NCBI RefSeq assembly: GCF_002563925.1
Contig: NZ_PDJD01000001.1
Span: 1,680,973-1,744,972, forward strand
Reading direction: 5' to 3'
DNA from: Serinibacter salmoneus
GTDB lineage: Bacteria; Actinomycetota; Actinomycetes; Actinomycetales; Beutenbergiaceae
Length of the DNA: 64,000 nucleotides
Each line of letters starts with the position of its first letter. Positions within the stretch are counted from its first letter, which is position 1. Shown in pieces: positions 49,778 through 58,632 of this stretch. The notes beneath the pieces were generated by a model that saw only the letters and a list, made by a program, of their open reading frames with translations, made no database searches and was not told the origin of the DNA. The translations under genes and the position numbers were made by a program.

Positions 49778-52429
49778 TCAGCCGGTGTTCTGCAGGCCGG
49801 CGGCCACGCCGTTCACCGACAGCAGGAGCAGGGACCGCAGCCCGGCGACCTCCTCCTCCGGGGCGCCGGCCCGCAGCCCGCGCAGTGCCCGCAGTTGGAT
49901 CAGCGAGAGGGCGTCCACATACGGCGAGCGCAGTTGCACGGCGCGGCCGAGCACCTTGGAGGTCTCCAGGGGCCGCTCGTGTCCGGTGGCCTTGAGCACC
50001 CACTCCCGGGTGAGCGCCATCTCCTCCATCACCAGGTCCGCGAGGTCCTCGCGGTCCCCGAGGGCGAGGTAGCGGCGGGCGATGCGCTCATCGGCCTTGG
50101 ACAGGGACATCTCCACGTTGTCCAGCAGGGTGGCCAGCAGCGGCCACTCCTCGTAGGCGGAGCGCAGGGTCGCCACGTCACCCACGGCGGCCAGCGCGGT
50201 GCCGAGGCCGAACCAGCCGGTGAGGTTGATGCGTGCCTGCGTCCAGGAGAACACCCACGGGATGGCCCGCAGGTCATCCAGGGAGTTCACCGACAGGCCG
50301 CGCTTGGCGGGGCGCGAGCCCAGCGCGAGCAGGCCCACCTCCTCCAGGGGGGTGACCTGGGCGAACCACTGCGGGAAGCCCTCGGAACGCACGAGTTGGT
50401 AGAACCGTTCCCGGGAGACCCGGTCCATGGTCGCGGCGATGTCGGCGAACTTCTCCGCGGCCCCGGAGTTGCGGGCCTCGATGGAGGGCGCGGAGGACAT
50501 CAGGGTGGCGGCGCCGACCTGGTCGATGTGCCGCGAGGCGATGGCCTTGTCCCCGTAGCGGGCGAAGATGACCTCGCCCTGCTCGGTGAGCTTGAAGCGG
50601 CCGTCCACCGAGTGCGGGGGCTGCGCGAGCACCGCGCGGTTGGCGGGGCCGCCGCCGCGCCCGAGCGCGCCGCCGCGGCCGTGGAACAGGGTGAGCTCGA
50701 GGTCGTTGTCCAGCGCCCACTGCGCGATGCGCTGCTGCGCGTCGTACAGCGCAAGCGTGGCCGAGACCGGGCCGACGTCCTTGGAGGAGTCGGAGTACCC
50801 GAGCATGACCTCGATCTTGCGGTCCCGGGCGGCCAGACGCTCCGCGAACGTCGGGTGCTTGATGGCCTCGTCGAGGATGTCGACGCTGTTGTTGAGGTCC
50901 TCGAAGGTCTCGAACAGGGGGATGGAGTCGATCACCGGGGGCGTGCCGCCGTGTGCGGAGATCTCCGCGAGCTCGAACACCGCCGCGAGGTCCTGTGCCT
51001 TCTGGGTGAAGGAGACGATGTAGCGGCGCGCGGCGCTGGGGCCGTAGCGGCGCTGGATCCGCCCGATCATCCGGAAGGTGTCCAGCACCTCCTTCGACCG
51101 GGGCGAGAGGTCGCCGTCGACCCCCTTCTCGCGCAACTCCGCGAGGGTCTCGGCGTGCACCTGGGAGTGCTGGCGCACCTCGAGCTCGGCCAGGTGGAAG
51201 CCGAAGGTCTCCACCTGCCAGATCAGGTGCTGCAGTTCGCCGTAGGCGCTGCGCCCGTCCCCGGCCTCCGCCAGCGAGGACTGCACCAGGCGCAGGCCCT
51301 CGAGGAACTCCTCCGGCCCGTGGTAGGCCAGGTCCGCGTTGCGTTCCCGGGTGGCCTTGATCCGCCCGGCCATGAACAACAGCACCTGGCGGTAGGGCTC
51401 ACCGGGGGAACGCTCCTCGATGGCGGTGGCGAGCTCCTCCGAGAGGTCCCGGTGCCGCTCCAGGAGGTCCAGCACCGCGCGGGAGGGCGGGGTGGTCGCC
51501 GCGTCCAGGGTGAGCTCGCGGCCAACCCGCGTGGTGTGCTTCTCCAGGCCGAGCAGGATGTGCTCGGCGGCGATGATGGAGGCCTCCCGGGTGATCTTCG
51601 CCGTGACGTTCGGGTTGCCGTCCCGGTCGCCACCGATCCAGGTGCCCATCCGCACGAACGCGGGGGCCTTCGGGGGCACGGTGCCGGTGGTCTCCGGCTG
51701 CAGCGCCGTGTCCAGCGCGCGGTACATCAGCGGGATCTGCTCGAACAGGGTGGTGTCGAACACCGACATCGCGGTGCGAACCTCGTCCAGCACGGTGGGC
51801 TTCTCGGTGCGCACCAGGGCGGTGCGCCACATCACGTCGATGTCCGCGAGGATCTGGCGGTGCAGTTCGCGCACCTCGGCCTCGTTGGCACGCGGATCAT
51901 CCAGCGCCGCGACGCTCGCGGAGATCCGCCGGATGGCGGAGGAGACGGCACGACGGCGCGCCTCGGTGGGGTGGGCCGTCAGGACCGGGCGGAACTCCAG
52001 TGCCGCCAGGCGGCGCATGGTCTCCTCCTCCCCGACCTCGCCCTTGAGTTGGGAGATGGCGCCGGGGATGGTGTCCACGGCGGGGAGGATGCCCTGCGGA
52101 TCGGAGAAGTCCCGGGCGCGCAGGGTGCGGGCCCGGTGGTACTCCTCGGCGAGGTTGACCAGATGGAAGTAGCAGGTGAAAGCCCGCGCCATGTCCGCCG
52201 CGCGCTTGTCGCTCAGACCCGCCACGAACTCCTCGGCCTGCGCCAGCGCATCCTCCGATCCGCCGTAGGCCTCGATCGTCAGGGATCGCAGCGCCTCGAC
52301 GTCGTCGAGCAGACCCTCATCGCCGCTCTCGGCGAGCACCCGCCCGAGCAGTTCCCCGAGGAGTCGTACGTCACGCCGCAGCGGCGCGGGCATCTCCGGC
52401 GCCGCGCTGCTCCTGGTGTCCTGCGTCAT
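49778..52429 (-). CDS. ppc: Phosphoenolpyruvate carboxylase
   Basis: An 883-residue enzyme that fixes bicarbonate on phosphoenolpyruvate to give oxaloacetate, replenishing the TCA cycle. Catalytic motifs are complete: [12 protein letters not shown] (His near residue 151), [11 protein letters not shown] (near 265), [10 protein letters not shown] (near 560) and [14 protein letters not shown] (near 595). The end QNTG is the normal C-terminus, contacting the active and allosteric sites. ATG follows AAGGA by nine bases; TACTGT at 52465-52470 is a likely -10. It lies between the Rv1339-like hydrolase and rph, genes that are adjacent in mycobacteria. Confidence 0.97.
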   Translation of the reverse strand: MTQDTRSSAAPEMPAPLRRDVRLLGELLGRVLAESGDEGLLDDVEALRSLTIEAYGGSEDALAQAEEFVAGLSDKRAADMARAFTCYFHLVNLAEEYHRARTLRARDFSDPQGILPAVDTIPGAISQLKGEVGEEETMRRLAALEFRPVLTAHPTEARRRAVSSAIRRISASVAALDDPRANEAEVRELHRQILADIDVMWRTALVRTEKPTVLDEVRTAMSVFDTTLFEQIPLMYRALDTALQPETTGTVPPKAPAFVRMGTWIGGDRDGNPNVTAKITREASIIAAEHILLGLEKHTTRVGRELTLDAATTPPSRAVLDLLERHRDLSEELATAIEERSPGEPYRQVLLFMAGRIKATRERNADLAYHGPEEFLEGLRLVQSSLAEAGDGRSAYGELQHLIWQVETFGFHLAELEVRQHSQVHAETLAELREKGVDGDLSPRSKEVLDTFRMIGRIQRRYGPSAARRYIVSFTQKAQDLAAVFELAEISAHGGTPPVIDSIPLFETFEDLNNSVDILDEAIKHPTFAERLAARDRKIEVMLGYSDSSKDVGPVSATLALYDAQQRIAQWALDNDLELTLFHGRGGALGRGGGPANRAVLAQPPHSVDGRFKLTEQGEVIFARYGDKAIASRHIDQVGAATLMSSAPSIEARNSGAAEKFADIAATMDRVSRERFYQLVRSEGFPQWFAQVTPLEEVGLLALGSRPAKRGLSVNSLDDLRAIPWVFSWTQARINLTGWFGLGTALAAVGDVATLRSAYEEWPLLATLLDNVEMSLSKADERIARRYLALGDREDLADLVMEEMALTREWVLKATGHERPLETSKVLGRAVQLRSPYVDALSLIQLRALRGLRAGAPEEEVAGLRSLLLLSVNGVAAGLQNTG

Positions 52430-52568
52430 CCGATCGCATCCTTCCCTTGCCAGTCGTGACTGCGACAGTAGCCCGCATCTGTGACGCTGACATCACGAGA
52501 CTGCCACTACTTGGTCAATGAGAGACCAACATCACGCCATCCGTCCAGCGGGTGCGGCGCCGTCTCAG

Positions 52569-52640
52569 ATGGCGGTGCCCAAACGGCGGTGCCCAAACGG
52601 CGGTGACCAAATGGCGGGGCCCAGGTAGCGGTGCTCAGGC
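52569..52640. repeat. 14-bp tandem repeat after the metallo-hydrolase gene
   Basis: About five units of 14 bases (CGGCGGTGCCCAAA), with GGCGGT or AGCGGT at 52571, 52585, 52599, 52613 and 52627. The later units are diverged. They lie just beyond the 3' end of the minus-strand gene ending at 52649; the rest of 52430-52648 holds the ppc promoter. Confidence 0.85.
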
Positions 52641-52648
52641 GAGCGGGG

Positions 52649-53425
52649 TCAGAGGAGGTAGTCGGCTCCCGCGTGCGTGACCTCGACCGGGCCGCTGTAG
52701 GCACCGCGCGCGCCCGCCAGCACCCGGGCGGCATCGGTCCACGGCTGCAGGTGCGTCAGCACCAGCCGGCGGGCACCCGCACGCGTCGCGACCTGACCCG
52801 CCTCCGCACCGGTCAGGTGGATCCCCGGCGGGTGCTCCAACCCATCCTGGAACGCGGCCTCGGCGAGCAGCAGATCCACGCCCCGGCCCACGGCGATCGC
52901 GCCCTCGCACCACGCCGTGTCGCCGGTGTAGCCCAGGTGCGCGGCGCCGTCGTGCACATCCGAGGGGCCGCTGACCCGCAGTCCCCACGCGGGGATCGGG
53001 TGCCGCACCGGGTGCGCCTGCAGGCGAAGCGCCCCGATCCGCACCTCCTGCCCCTCGGTGAGGTGCTCGACGGCGAAGACCTCGGAGATCTCGGGGGCCT
53101 CCATCTCGCACAGCACGGCCAGGCGCTCCCGGGTCCCCTCCGGGCCGATCACCCGCAGCGGAGGCAGCGCGCCGTCGGGGCCGTAGCGGCGCCAGACCGC
53201 CATCGCGGTCAGGTCCGCGCAGTGATCGGGATGCAGGTGGCTGAGAACCACCGCGTCCAGTGCGGTGGGACTCGTCTGCGCCATCAGCGGACCGAACGCC
53301 CCGGAACCCAGGTCGAGCGCCACGACGGTGTCATCCTCGCCCGCGCCGGCCCGCACCAGATAACTGGAGGCGGCCGAGTCGGGGCCCGCCATCGAGCCGG
53401 AGCACCCCAGCACGGTCAGCCTCAT
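52649..53425 (-). CDS. MBL-fold metallo-hydrolase, Rv1339-like
   Basis: A 258-residue metallo-beta-lactamase-fold protein: metal motif [11 protein letters not shown] (near residue 62), later His in [11 protein letters not shown], Asp in GYTGDT (near 180) and a final HLQPW. It resembles RNase Z-like hydrolases and, by position after murI, M. tuberculosis Rv1339, reported as an atypical class II cAMP phosphodiesterase. The substrate here is inferred only. The ATG at 53425 overlaps the murI stop as ATGA, so the two are co-translated. Confidence 0.87.
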   Translation of the reverse strand: MRLTVLGCSGSMAGPDSAASSYLVRAGAGEDDTVVALDLGSGAFGPLMAQTSPTALDAVVLSHLHPDHCADLTAMAVWRRYGPDGALPPLRVIGPEGTRERLAVLCEMEAPEISEVFAVEHLTEGQEVRIGALRLQAHPVRHPIPAWGLRVSGPSDVHDGAAHLGYTGDTAWCEGAIAVGRGVDLLLAEAAFQDGLEHPPGIHLTGAEAGQVATRAGARRLVLTHLQPWTDAARVLAGARGAYSGPVEVTHAGADYLL

Positions 53426-54297
53426 CGCGAGCCCCCCGGGTCGTAGGCGGCCAGCATCTCCGCGGTGATCCGCGGCAGTTCTCCGGTGACCTCCACCGCA
53501 TCGTGCACCGTGGGCACCTCCGGGCCCAGGAACCGGCGCGCCAGGGTGCGGAACGCGGCTCGGTCCCCGGTGGCCAGCCACTCGTGCACCGGCGGCGGGG
53601 CGTCGTCCGGGCGCAGCAGGTCGCGTTGCACGAGCTGGCGGAAGAGGTCCTTCGCGGTCTCCTCCGCCGAGGAGACCAGGGTGACGCCCTCCCCCATCGT
53701 GTAGGAGATCACGCCGGTCAACAGGGGGTAGTGGGTGCACCCGAGCACCAGGGCATCCACCCCGGCCTCCCGCAGCGGCGTCAGGTAGGTCTCCGCGGCG
53801 CTCAGCACCGCCGGCCCGGAGGTGATGCCACGCTCGACGAACTCCACGAACTGCGGACAGGCGGCCGTGGCGATGCTCAGGTGGGGCGCGGCGGCGAAGG
53901 CGTCCTCGTAGGCGCGGGAGGTGATGGTGGCGCTCGTGCCGATCACACCGACGCGGCCGTTGCGGGTGGCCGCCACGGCGCGGCGCACCGCGGGGTGGAT
54001 CACCTCGACCACGGGGATCCCGGCGGTCTCGTAACGCTCGCGGGCGTCTCGCAACACCGCGGAGGAGGCGGAGTTGCACGCGATGACCAGGGCCTTGACG
54101 CCGGAGGACACGAGCCGGTCCAGCATCTGCAGGGAGTACTCCCGCACCTGCGCGATGGGCCGCGGGCCGTAGGGGGTGCGGGCGGTGTCTCCCAGGTAGC
54201 GCACGGCCTCGTGCGGCATCTGGTCCAGGATCGCGCGGGCCACCGTGAGCCCACCGACCCCGGAGTCGAAGACGCCGATCGGCGCGTCGCACTGCAT
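53422..54297 (-). CDS. murI: Glutamate racemase
   Basis: A 291-residue enzyme that makes D-glutamate for peptidoglycan. Both catalytic cysteines are present: VIACNSASS (near residue 77) and LGCTHYPLL (near 190). The start [15 protein letters not shown] is typical. ATG at 54297 is favoured: TACCCT lies six bases upstream and the family N-terminus begins right after it, whereas the upstream in-frame region is not homologous. The Rv1339-like gene follows with a 4-base overlap. Confidence 0.96.
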   Translation of the reverse strand: MQCDAPIGVFDSGVGGLTVARAILDQMPHEAVRYLGDTARTPYGPRPIAQVREYSLQMLDRLVSSGVKALVIACNSASSAVLRDARERYETAGIPVVEVIHPAVRRAVAATRNGRVGVIGTSATITSRAYEDAFAAAPHLSIATAACPQFVEFVERGITSGPAVLSAAETYLTPLREAGVDALVLGCTHYPLLTGVISYTMGEGVTLVSSAEETAKDLFRQLVQRDLLRPDDAPPPVHEWLATGDRAAFRTLARRFLGPEVPTVHDAVEVTGELPRITAEMLAAYDPGGSR

Positions 54298-54303
54298 GTC
54301 CTC

Positions 54304-54309
54304 AGGGTA
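54304..54309 (-). promoter_or_regulatory. -10 hexamer of leaderless murI promoter
   Basis: TACCCT on the minus strand, six bases before the murI ATG. Confidence 0.5.
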
Positions 54310-54398
54310 TCCAGGCCCACCGACAGCCACCGGCGTAGACCGGGGCCGGCGGGCTGTGGAACGCGTCACGCGCGGCGGTGGGGATGCCCTGCGCGCGG

Positions 54399-55076
54399 TT
54401 ACGCGCCGTCCGGGAGTTCCTCCAGCATCGCCTCCACGAGGGACTCCTGGAGCCAGGACAGCGCCACGTACAGGGTGGCCAGGGCCCGGGTGAGATCGTC
54501 CGGGGATCCCGCCGCGAGCTCCTCCACGGCCGCCACCGACCCCTCGTCGGTGATGCCCAATCGCTCGGCGAGCACGAGCCGCACGTCCGTGAGCGCGCCG
54601 GCCCAGTCCATCGCCCCCTCCGCGGGAACCGTGATCAACCCCCCGGTGCCCACCAGGTCGCCCCAGACGCGCTGCAGCCGGGTGCCCTTGGCGTCACGCA
54701 CCGTCTCCTGCGTCAGGTCGCGCAGCGAGTCGGCGATCTCCGGGTCCTCGCTACCGTCCGGCAGCAGGCGCGCGAGCGCGGGATCCGCCGGGAGGTCATC
54801 GCTGACACCCTCGCTGCGCCCGCGGGACTCCCCCGCGGTGAACGCGGCGTCCACCTCCCGCGCCAACCGTCGCATCCGGTCCGCGTGCTCCTCGGACTCC
54901 CGGGCCTGCGCGGCGGGGTCGGTGGGGCTGCCCTCATCCTGCGTGCGCTGCTGCGGACCGGGGGTCTCGAAGCCGAGCAGTTCGGCGACATCGGCCACCA
55001 CCCGCGCGATGATCGTGCGCTCGTTCGCGTCCATGCGCGTCACGAAGCCGGATCGGGTCCTGCGGAACGCCTCCAT
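54399..55076 (-). CDS. DUF2017 family protein
   Basis: A 225-residue protein found next to clpS across Actinobacteria (Rv1332 position in M. tuberculosis). The features [20 protein letters not shown], an acidic Ser/Pro-rich middle, and a helical C-terminal half ([37 protein letters not shown]) match DUF2017. Function is unknown, though constant linkage to clpS suggests a role in proteolysis. The ATG at 55076 sits six bases after TAGGGT (55083-55088); the GTG just before it at 55079 is the alternative. It begins 19 bases after clpS ends. Confidence 0.85.
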   Translation of the reverse strand: MEAFRRTRSGFVTRMDANERTIIARVVADVAELLGFETPGPQQRTQDEGSPTDPAAQARESEEHADRMRRLAREVDAAFTAGESRGRSEGVSDDLPADPALARLLPDGSEDPEIADSLRDLTQETVRDAKGTRLQRVWGDLVGTGGLITVPAEGAMDWAGALTDVRLVLAERLGITDEGSVAAVEELAAGSPDDLTRALATLYVALSWLQESLVEAMLEELPDGA

Positions 55077-55082
55077 CACTCC

Positions 55083-55088
55083 ACCCTA
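55083..55088 (-). promoter_or_regulatory. -10 hexamer before DUF2017 gene
   Basis: TAGGGT on the minus strand, six bases before ATG 55076. GGTGGAG next to the start may instead act as a ribosome binding site. Confidence 0.4.
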
Positions 55089-55098
55089 GGCGGCGCGT

Positions 55099-55446
55099 TC
55101 AGGCGCCGGGACCCCCGCCGCCATCCGGGGTCGGTTCCAACGTGGCGCTGAGGCCGTAGGAGTGCATCGCCGCCACATCGGCCTCCATCCGCTCCCGGTC
55201 CCCCCGGGCGACCACGGCGCGCCCCTCGTGGTGCACCCGCAGCATGAGTTCCTCGGCGCGTTCCCGTGGGAAGCCGAAGTGGGCACGGAACACGTAGGTG
55301 ACATAGGACATCAGGTTGACCGGGTCGTCCCACACCACGGTGCGCCAGCCTCGGGAGGGCCGGGCATACGGCCGGGTATCGGCCTCGGTCTCGCTCTCCT
55401 GCAGCGGCGACGGCGCAGTCGCACTCACGCAGCCGGCTCGATCCAT
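55099..55446 (-). CDS. clpS: ATP-dependent Clp protease adaptor ClpS
   Basis: A 115-residue protein with a 37-residue variable N-terminus and the ClpS core: TVVWDDPVNLMSYVTYVF (near residue 38), with the Asp-Asp-x-x-Asn pattern that reads N-degrons, then LRVHHEGRAVVARGDRERME, whose His contacts the N-terminal amine. ClpS hands N-degron substrates to ClpAP/ClpCP. ATG at 55446 has TACCCT seven bases upstream and no ribosome binding site. It is divergent from the FixC-like gene. Confidence 0.94.
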   Translation of the reverse strand: MDRAGCVSATAPSPLQESETEADTRPYARPSRGWRTVVWDDPVNLMSYVTYVFRAHFGFPRERAEELMLRVHHEGRAVVARGDRERMEADVAAMHSYGLSATLEPTPDGGGGPGA

Positions 55447-55453
55447 GGTCACC

Positions 55454-55459
55454 AGGGTA
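55454..55459 (-). promoter_or_regulatory. -10 hexamer of leaderless clpS promoter
   Basis: TACCCT on the minus strand, seven bases before the clpS ATG. Confidence 0.5.
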
Positions 55460-55572
55460 TGCGCGCCGGGCACCGCGCGGCACCGGGTCGGGCGCAATGG
55501 TGTCCGGACGCCCGAGCGTCCGGGCGCCCGGGCGCGGGCCGAGGGTCCCCGCCCCTGCCGCGAGCCGCCGTC

Positions 55573-55578
55573 TAGGCT
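55573..55578 (+). promoter_or_regulatory. -10 hexamer of leaderless fixC-like promoter
   Basis: TAGGCT, six bases, then ATG at 55585; no ribosome binding site. Confidence 0.55.
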
Positions 55579-55584
55579 GGGCGC

Positions 55585-56934
55585 ATGACCGAGCCGGACT
55601 TCGACGTCGCCGTCGTGGGCGCCGGCCCCGCCGGGAGCATGGCCGCCATGCGCCTCGCGCAGCGCAACCTGAGTGTGGTGCTCGTGGAACGGGGCGAGAG
55701 GCCCGGGGAGAAGAACCTCTCCGGCGGGGTCCTCTACCCCGCGCCGCTGGCCGACGCGCTGCCCGACTTCCCCCGCGACCCCACCCCCGAGGCGCCCTGG
55801 GAGCGTCGGGTGGTGCGGCACGTGACCTCCAGCGTCCGCCCGGACTCGGTCACCAGCCTGGACTACGAGGACGCCGCGCTGCTGACCACGACCGGGTCGG
55901 CGGGCTCCACGGCAGCGCTGCCGAACGCCGTCACCGTGCTGCGCGCCCGCCTCGACCCGTGGCTCGCCGAACGCGCTCAGGAGGCCGGGGCGTTCCTGAT
56001 GCCGGGCATGCGGGTGGACTCCCTGGTCACCGAGCCCGGTCCCGACGGCGCGCCCCGGGTCACGGGGATCCGCGCGGACGGGCAGGACCTGCGGGCCCGC
56101 GTGGTGGTGGCCGCTGACGGCGTGAACTCCTTCCTGGCGCGCGGCGCCGGGCTGCGGCCGGACCCCGCCCCGCGCGACCTCGCGGTGGGGGTCAAGGCTG
56201 TCCTCGCCATGCCGGCCGGCCGCCTCGAGGACCGGTTCGGGCTCGAGCCCGGGCAGGGCGCCGCGCACGCGCTGGTGGGCGACGTCACCGCGGGGGTGGC
56301 CGGCGGCGCGTTCCTCTACACCAACCGGGAGTCCCTCTCCTTCGGGGTGGTGCTGCGCCTGGACGCCCTGACACGCTCCGGGCGCAGCGCCCATGAGGTC
56401 TTCGAGCACGCCCTGACCCATCCCCGGCTGCGCCGCTGGCTCGCCGGCGCCGAGGTGATCGAGTACGGCTCGCACCTGGTGTCCGAGTCGGGGCACACCG
56501 GCGTGGGGCAGGTCGCGTTCGACGGCCTGGTGGTGGCCGGTGACGCCGCGGGCCTGACGATCAACTCCGGGCTCGTGCTGCGCGGGATGGACCTGGCGAT
56601 CACCTCCGGCCTGCTGGCGGGCGACGCCGTCGCCGAGGCGATCGAGGCCGGCGACGCCTCCGCGACCGGCCTGCATCGCTACGCCGCGGCGCTGCAGGCC
56701 AGCACCGCGGGAGCGGACATGCGCACCTATGCGCGCACCCCGGCGCTGTTCCATCGCCCCGGCCCCTACGGCCCGTGGGGCGAGGCCGCCGAGCGGGTGC
56801 TGCGCGGCAGTTTCCGGCTCGACGGCGCGCCCCGCCGTCCACTGCGCCACCTCGCCGTCCAGGCCGTGCGCCGCTCCGGGGTGGGGCTGCGCACCTGGGT
56901 GGGCGACGCCGCTGCCCTGTGGCGGTCGGTATGA
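55585..56934 (+). CDS. FixC-like FAD-dependent oxidoreductase
   Basis: A 449-residue flavoprotein of the geranylgeranyl-reductase/ETF-quinone oxidoreductase group. The FAD dinucleotide fold begins with DVAVVGAGPAGSMAAMRLAQ, then LVERGERPGEKNLSGGVLY; VVVAADGVNSF is the second FAD segment and LVVAGDAAGLTINSG the flavin-binding Asp. FixC with its ferredoxin partner FixX takes electrons from the FixAB flavoprotein to quinone or low-potential acceptors. The ferredoxin gene follows 19 bases downstream; fixA and fixB are not in the window, so the electron donor is unclear. Confidence 0.85.
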   Translation: MTEPDFDVAVVGAGPAGSMAAMRLAQRNLSVVLVERGERPGEKNLSGGVLYPAPLADALPDFPRDPTPEAPWERRVVRHVTSSVRPDSVTSLDYEDAALLTTTGSAGSTAALPNAVTVLRARLDPWLAERAQEAGAFLMPGMRVDSLVTEPGPDGAPRVTGIRADGQDLRARVVVAADGVNSFLARGAGLRPDPAPRDLAVGVKAVLAMPAGRLEDRFGLEPGQGAAHALVGDVTAGVAGGAFLYTNRESLSFGVVLRLDALTRSGRSAHEVFEHALTHPRLRRWLAGAEVIEYGSHLVSESGHTGVGQVAFDGLVVAGDAAGLTINSGLVLRGMDLAITSGLLAGDAVAEAIEAGDASATGLHRYAAALQASTAGADMRTYARTPALFHRPGPYGPWGEAAERVLRGSFRLDGAPRRPLRHLAVQAVRRSGVGLRTWVGDAAALWRSV

Positions 56935-56953
56935 GCACGAGCGGAGAGCACCG

Positions 56954-57229
56954 ATGAGCGAACGCACCCCCGTGAACCTGCGCCTGGGCACCACGCGGTT
57001 CGTCACCGACTCCCAGTCGCACATCGACCCCTCCGCGCTACGCGCCGGTTCCCCGGCCGCCCGCGCCGTGATCGCCGTGTGCCCGGCCGGGGTCTACCGG
57101 GAGGTCGGCGATCGGGTCCTCGCCGATGCCGCCGCGTGCCTGGAGTGCGGCGCGTGCCTGGCGGTGGCGCCGGATCTGGGCTGGCACTACCCCCGCGGCG
57201 GCACCGGGGTCACCTTCCGCCAGGGCTGA
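56954..57229 (+). CDS. FixX-like ferredoxin
   Basis: A 91-residue ferredoxin-like protein. VCPAGVYRE (Cys near residue 43) and CLECGAC (near residue 65-71) supply four cysteines, enough for one [4Fe-4S] cluster, and the end YPRGGTGVTFRQG is the FixX hallmark. Compared with typical FixX (CLECGTCRVLC) the last cysteine of the motif is replaced. It is expected to pass electrons to the FixC-like flavoprotein encoded just upstream. ATG at 56954 has GGAGAG upstream. Confidence 0.85.
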   Translation: MSERTPVNLRLGTTRFVTDSQSHIDPSALRAGSPAARAVIAVCPAGVYREVGDRVLADAAACLECGACLAVAPDLGWHYPRGGTGVTFRQG

Positions 57230-57242
57230 GGGGTCGAGACCC

Positions 57243-57248
57243 TAGGGT
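57243..57248 (+). promoter_or_regulatory. -10 hexamer of leaderless pncB promoter
   Basis: TAGGGT, seven bases, then ATG at 57256; no separate ribosome binding site. Confidence 0.5.
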
Positions 57249-57255
57249 GGGGCGC

Positions 57256-58596
57256 ATGCAATCCACGGCCCTGCTCACCGACCGGTACGAGCTCACCATG
57301 CTCGAGGCCGCCCTCGCGGACGGCACGGCGCACCGCCGGTGCGTGTTCGAGGTGTTCGCGCGCCGCCTGCCCGCCGGCCGCCGCTACGGCGTGCTCGCCG
57401 GCACCGGACGGCTCCTGGAGGCCCTGACCGCCTTCCGGTTCGGCGAGAGCGAACTCGAGTGGCTGCGTGAGCAGGGCGTGGTCGGCGAGGAGACCCTGGC
57501 CTACCTCGCCGGGTACCGCTTCACCGGGACCATCTCGGGGTATGAGGAGGGGGACCTGTACTTCCCCGGCTCCCCCGTGCTCACCGTGCAGGGCACCTTC
57601 GGTGAGGCGGTGCTGCTGGAGACCCTGATCCTCTCGATCCTCAATCACGACTCCGCGGTCGCGGCCGCCGCCTCCCGGATGACCATGGCCGCCGGCACCC
57701 GGCCCTGTCTGGAGATGGGGTCGCGCCGCGCCCACGAGGAGGGCGCCGTGGCCGCCGCCCGCGCGGCGGTGGTGGCCGGTTTCACGGGGACCTCGAACCT
57801 GGAGGCGGGGCGACGCTACGGTCTGGAGACCATCGGCACCGCCGCCCATGCCTACACCCTGTTGCACGACGACGAGCGGTCCGCCTTCGCCTCTCAGGTG
57901 GCCGCCGCCGGGCCCGGCACCACACTGCTGGTGGACACCTACGACGTGCAGCGGGGCGTGGCGCGTGCCGTCGAGGTCGCGGGGCCGGGGCTCGGCGCGG
58001 TCCGTCTGGACTCCGGGGACCTGCCGACCCTGGCCAGCGAGGTGCGCGCGCAACTCGATGCGCTCGGCGCCACGGGCACCCGCATCGTGGTCTCCAGTGA
58101 TCTGGACGAGTACGCGATCGCCTCGCTCGCGGCCGCGCCGGTGGACTCCTACGGGGTGGGCACCTCGGTGGTGACGGGCTCCGGGCACCCCACCTGCGGG
58201 ATGGTCTACAAACTCGTGCTGCGCGAGGCCGCCGACGGCGTGATGCGGCCGGTCGCCAAGGCCGCCGCCGAGGGGAAGTCGAGCGTGGGCGGGCGCAAGG
58301 TCGCCGCTCGCCGGTTGGAGAACGCGCTCGCCACCGAGGAGGTGGTGGTGGTCTCCCGGGACGAGGACGCGCCGGACCTCGCAGCGCTCGGCGCACTGGA
58401 AGAGAACGAGCGGCTGCGCCGGCTGGTGGTGCCGCTGGTGTCCGACGGCGTGGTCGACACCCGCTATGTCGGCGCCGAGGGCGTGGCACGGGCCGCGCGG
58501 CGCCACGCCGCCTCACGCGCGGAACTGCCGCGGGCGTCGCACCGGCTCAGCGACGGCGACCCCGCGATCCCCACGGAGGTGCTGCGCCCCCGGTAG
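57256..58596 (+). CDS. pncB: Nicotinate phosphoribosyltransferase
   Basis: A 446-residue enzyme that joins nicotinate to PRPP with ATP, in NAD salvage. Typical segments: LLTDRYELTMLEAAL at the start, FEVFARRLPAGRRYGVLAG, EMGSRRAHEEGAV, TSNLEAGRRYGL, VDTYDVQRGV, LDSGDL and the SYGVGTSVV phosphate loop. The C-terminal tail is Arg/Ala rich. In M. tuberculosis pncB1 also lies next to clpS, which supports orthology. It converges on the helicase gene, with 36 bases between. Confidence 0.95.
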   Translation: MQSTALLTDRYELTMLEAALADGTAHRRCVFEVFARRLPAGRRYGVLAGTGRLLEALTAFRFGESELEWLREQGVVGEETLAYLAGYRFTGTISGYEEGDLYFPGSPVLTVQGTFGEAVLLETLILSILNHDSAVAAAASRMTMAAGTRPCLEMGSRRAHEEGAVAAARAAVVAGFTGTSNLEAGRRYGLETIGTAAHAYTLLHDDERSAFASQVAAAGPGTTLLVDTYDVQRGVARAVEVAGPGLGAVRLDSGDLPTLASEVRAQLDALGATGTRIVVSSDLDEYAIASLAAAPVDSYGVGTSVVTGSGHPTCGMVYKLVLREAADGVMRPVAKAAAEGKSSVGGRKVAARRLENALATEEVVVVSRDEDAPDLAALGALEENERLRRLVVPLVSDGVVDTRYVGAEGVARAARRHAASRAELPRASHRLSDGDPAIPTEVLRPR

Positions 58597-58632
58597 CGGG
58601 ACGGCGCGGGGCCTCCCGGGACCTCAGGGGCC

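Noticed and set aside
49706-52459. A 917-codon plus-strand frame opposite ppc
   Set aside because: ppc has complete catalytic motifs; this is its shadow.
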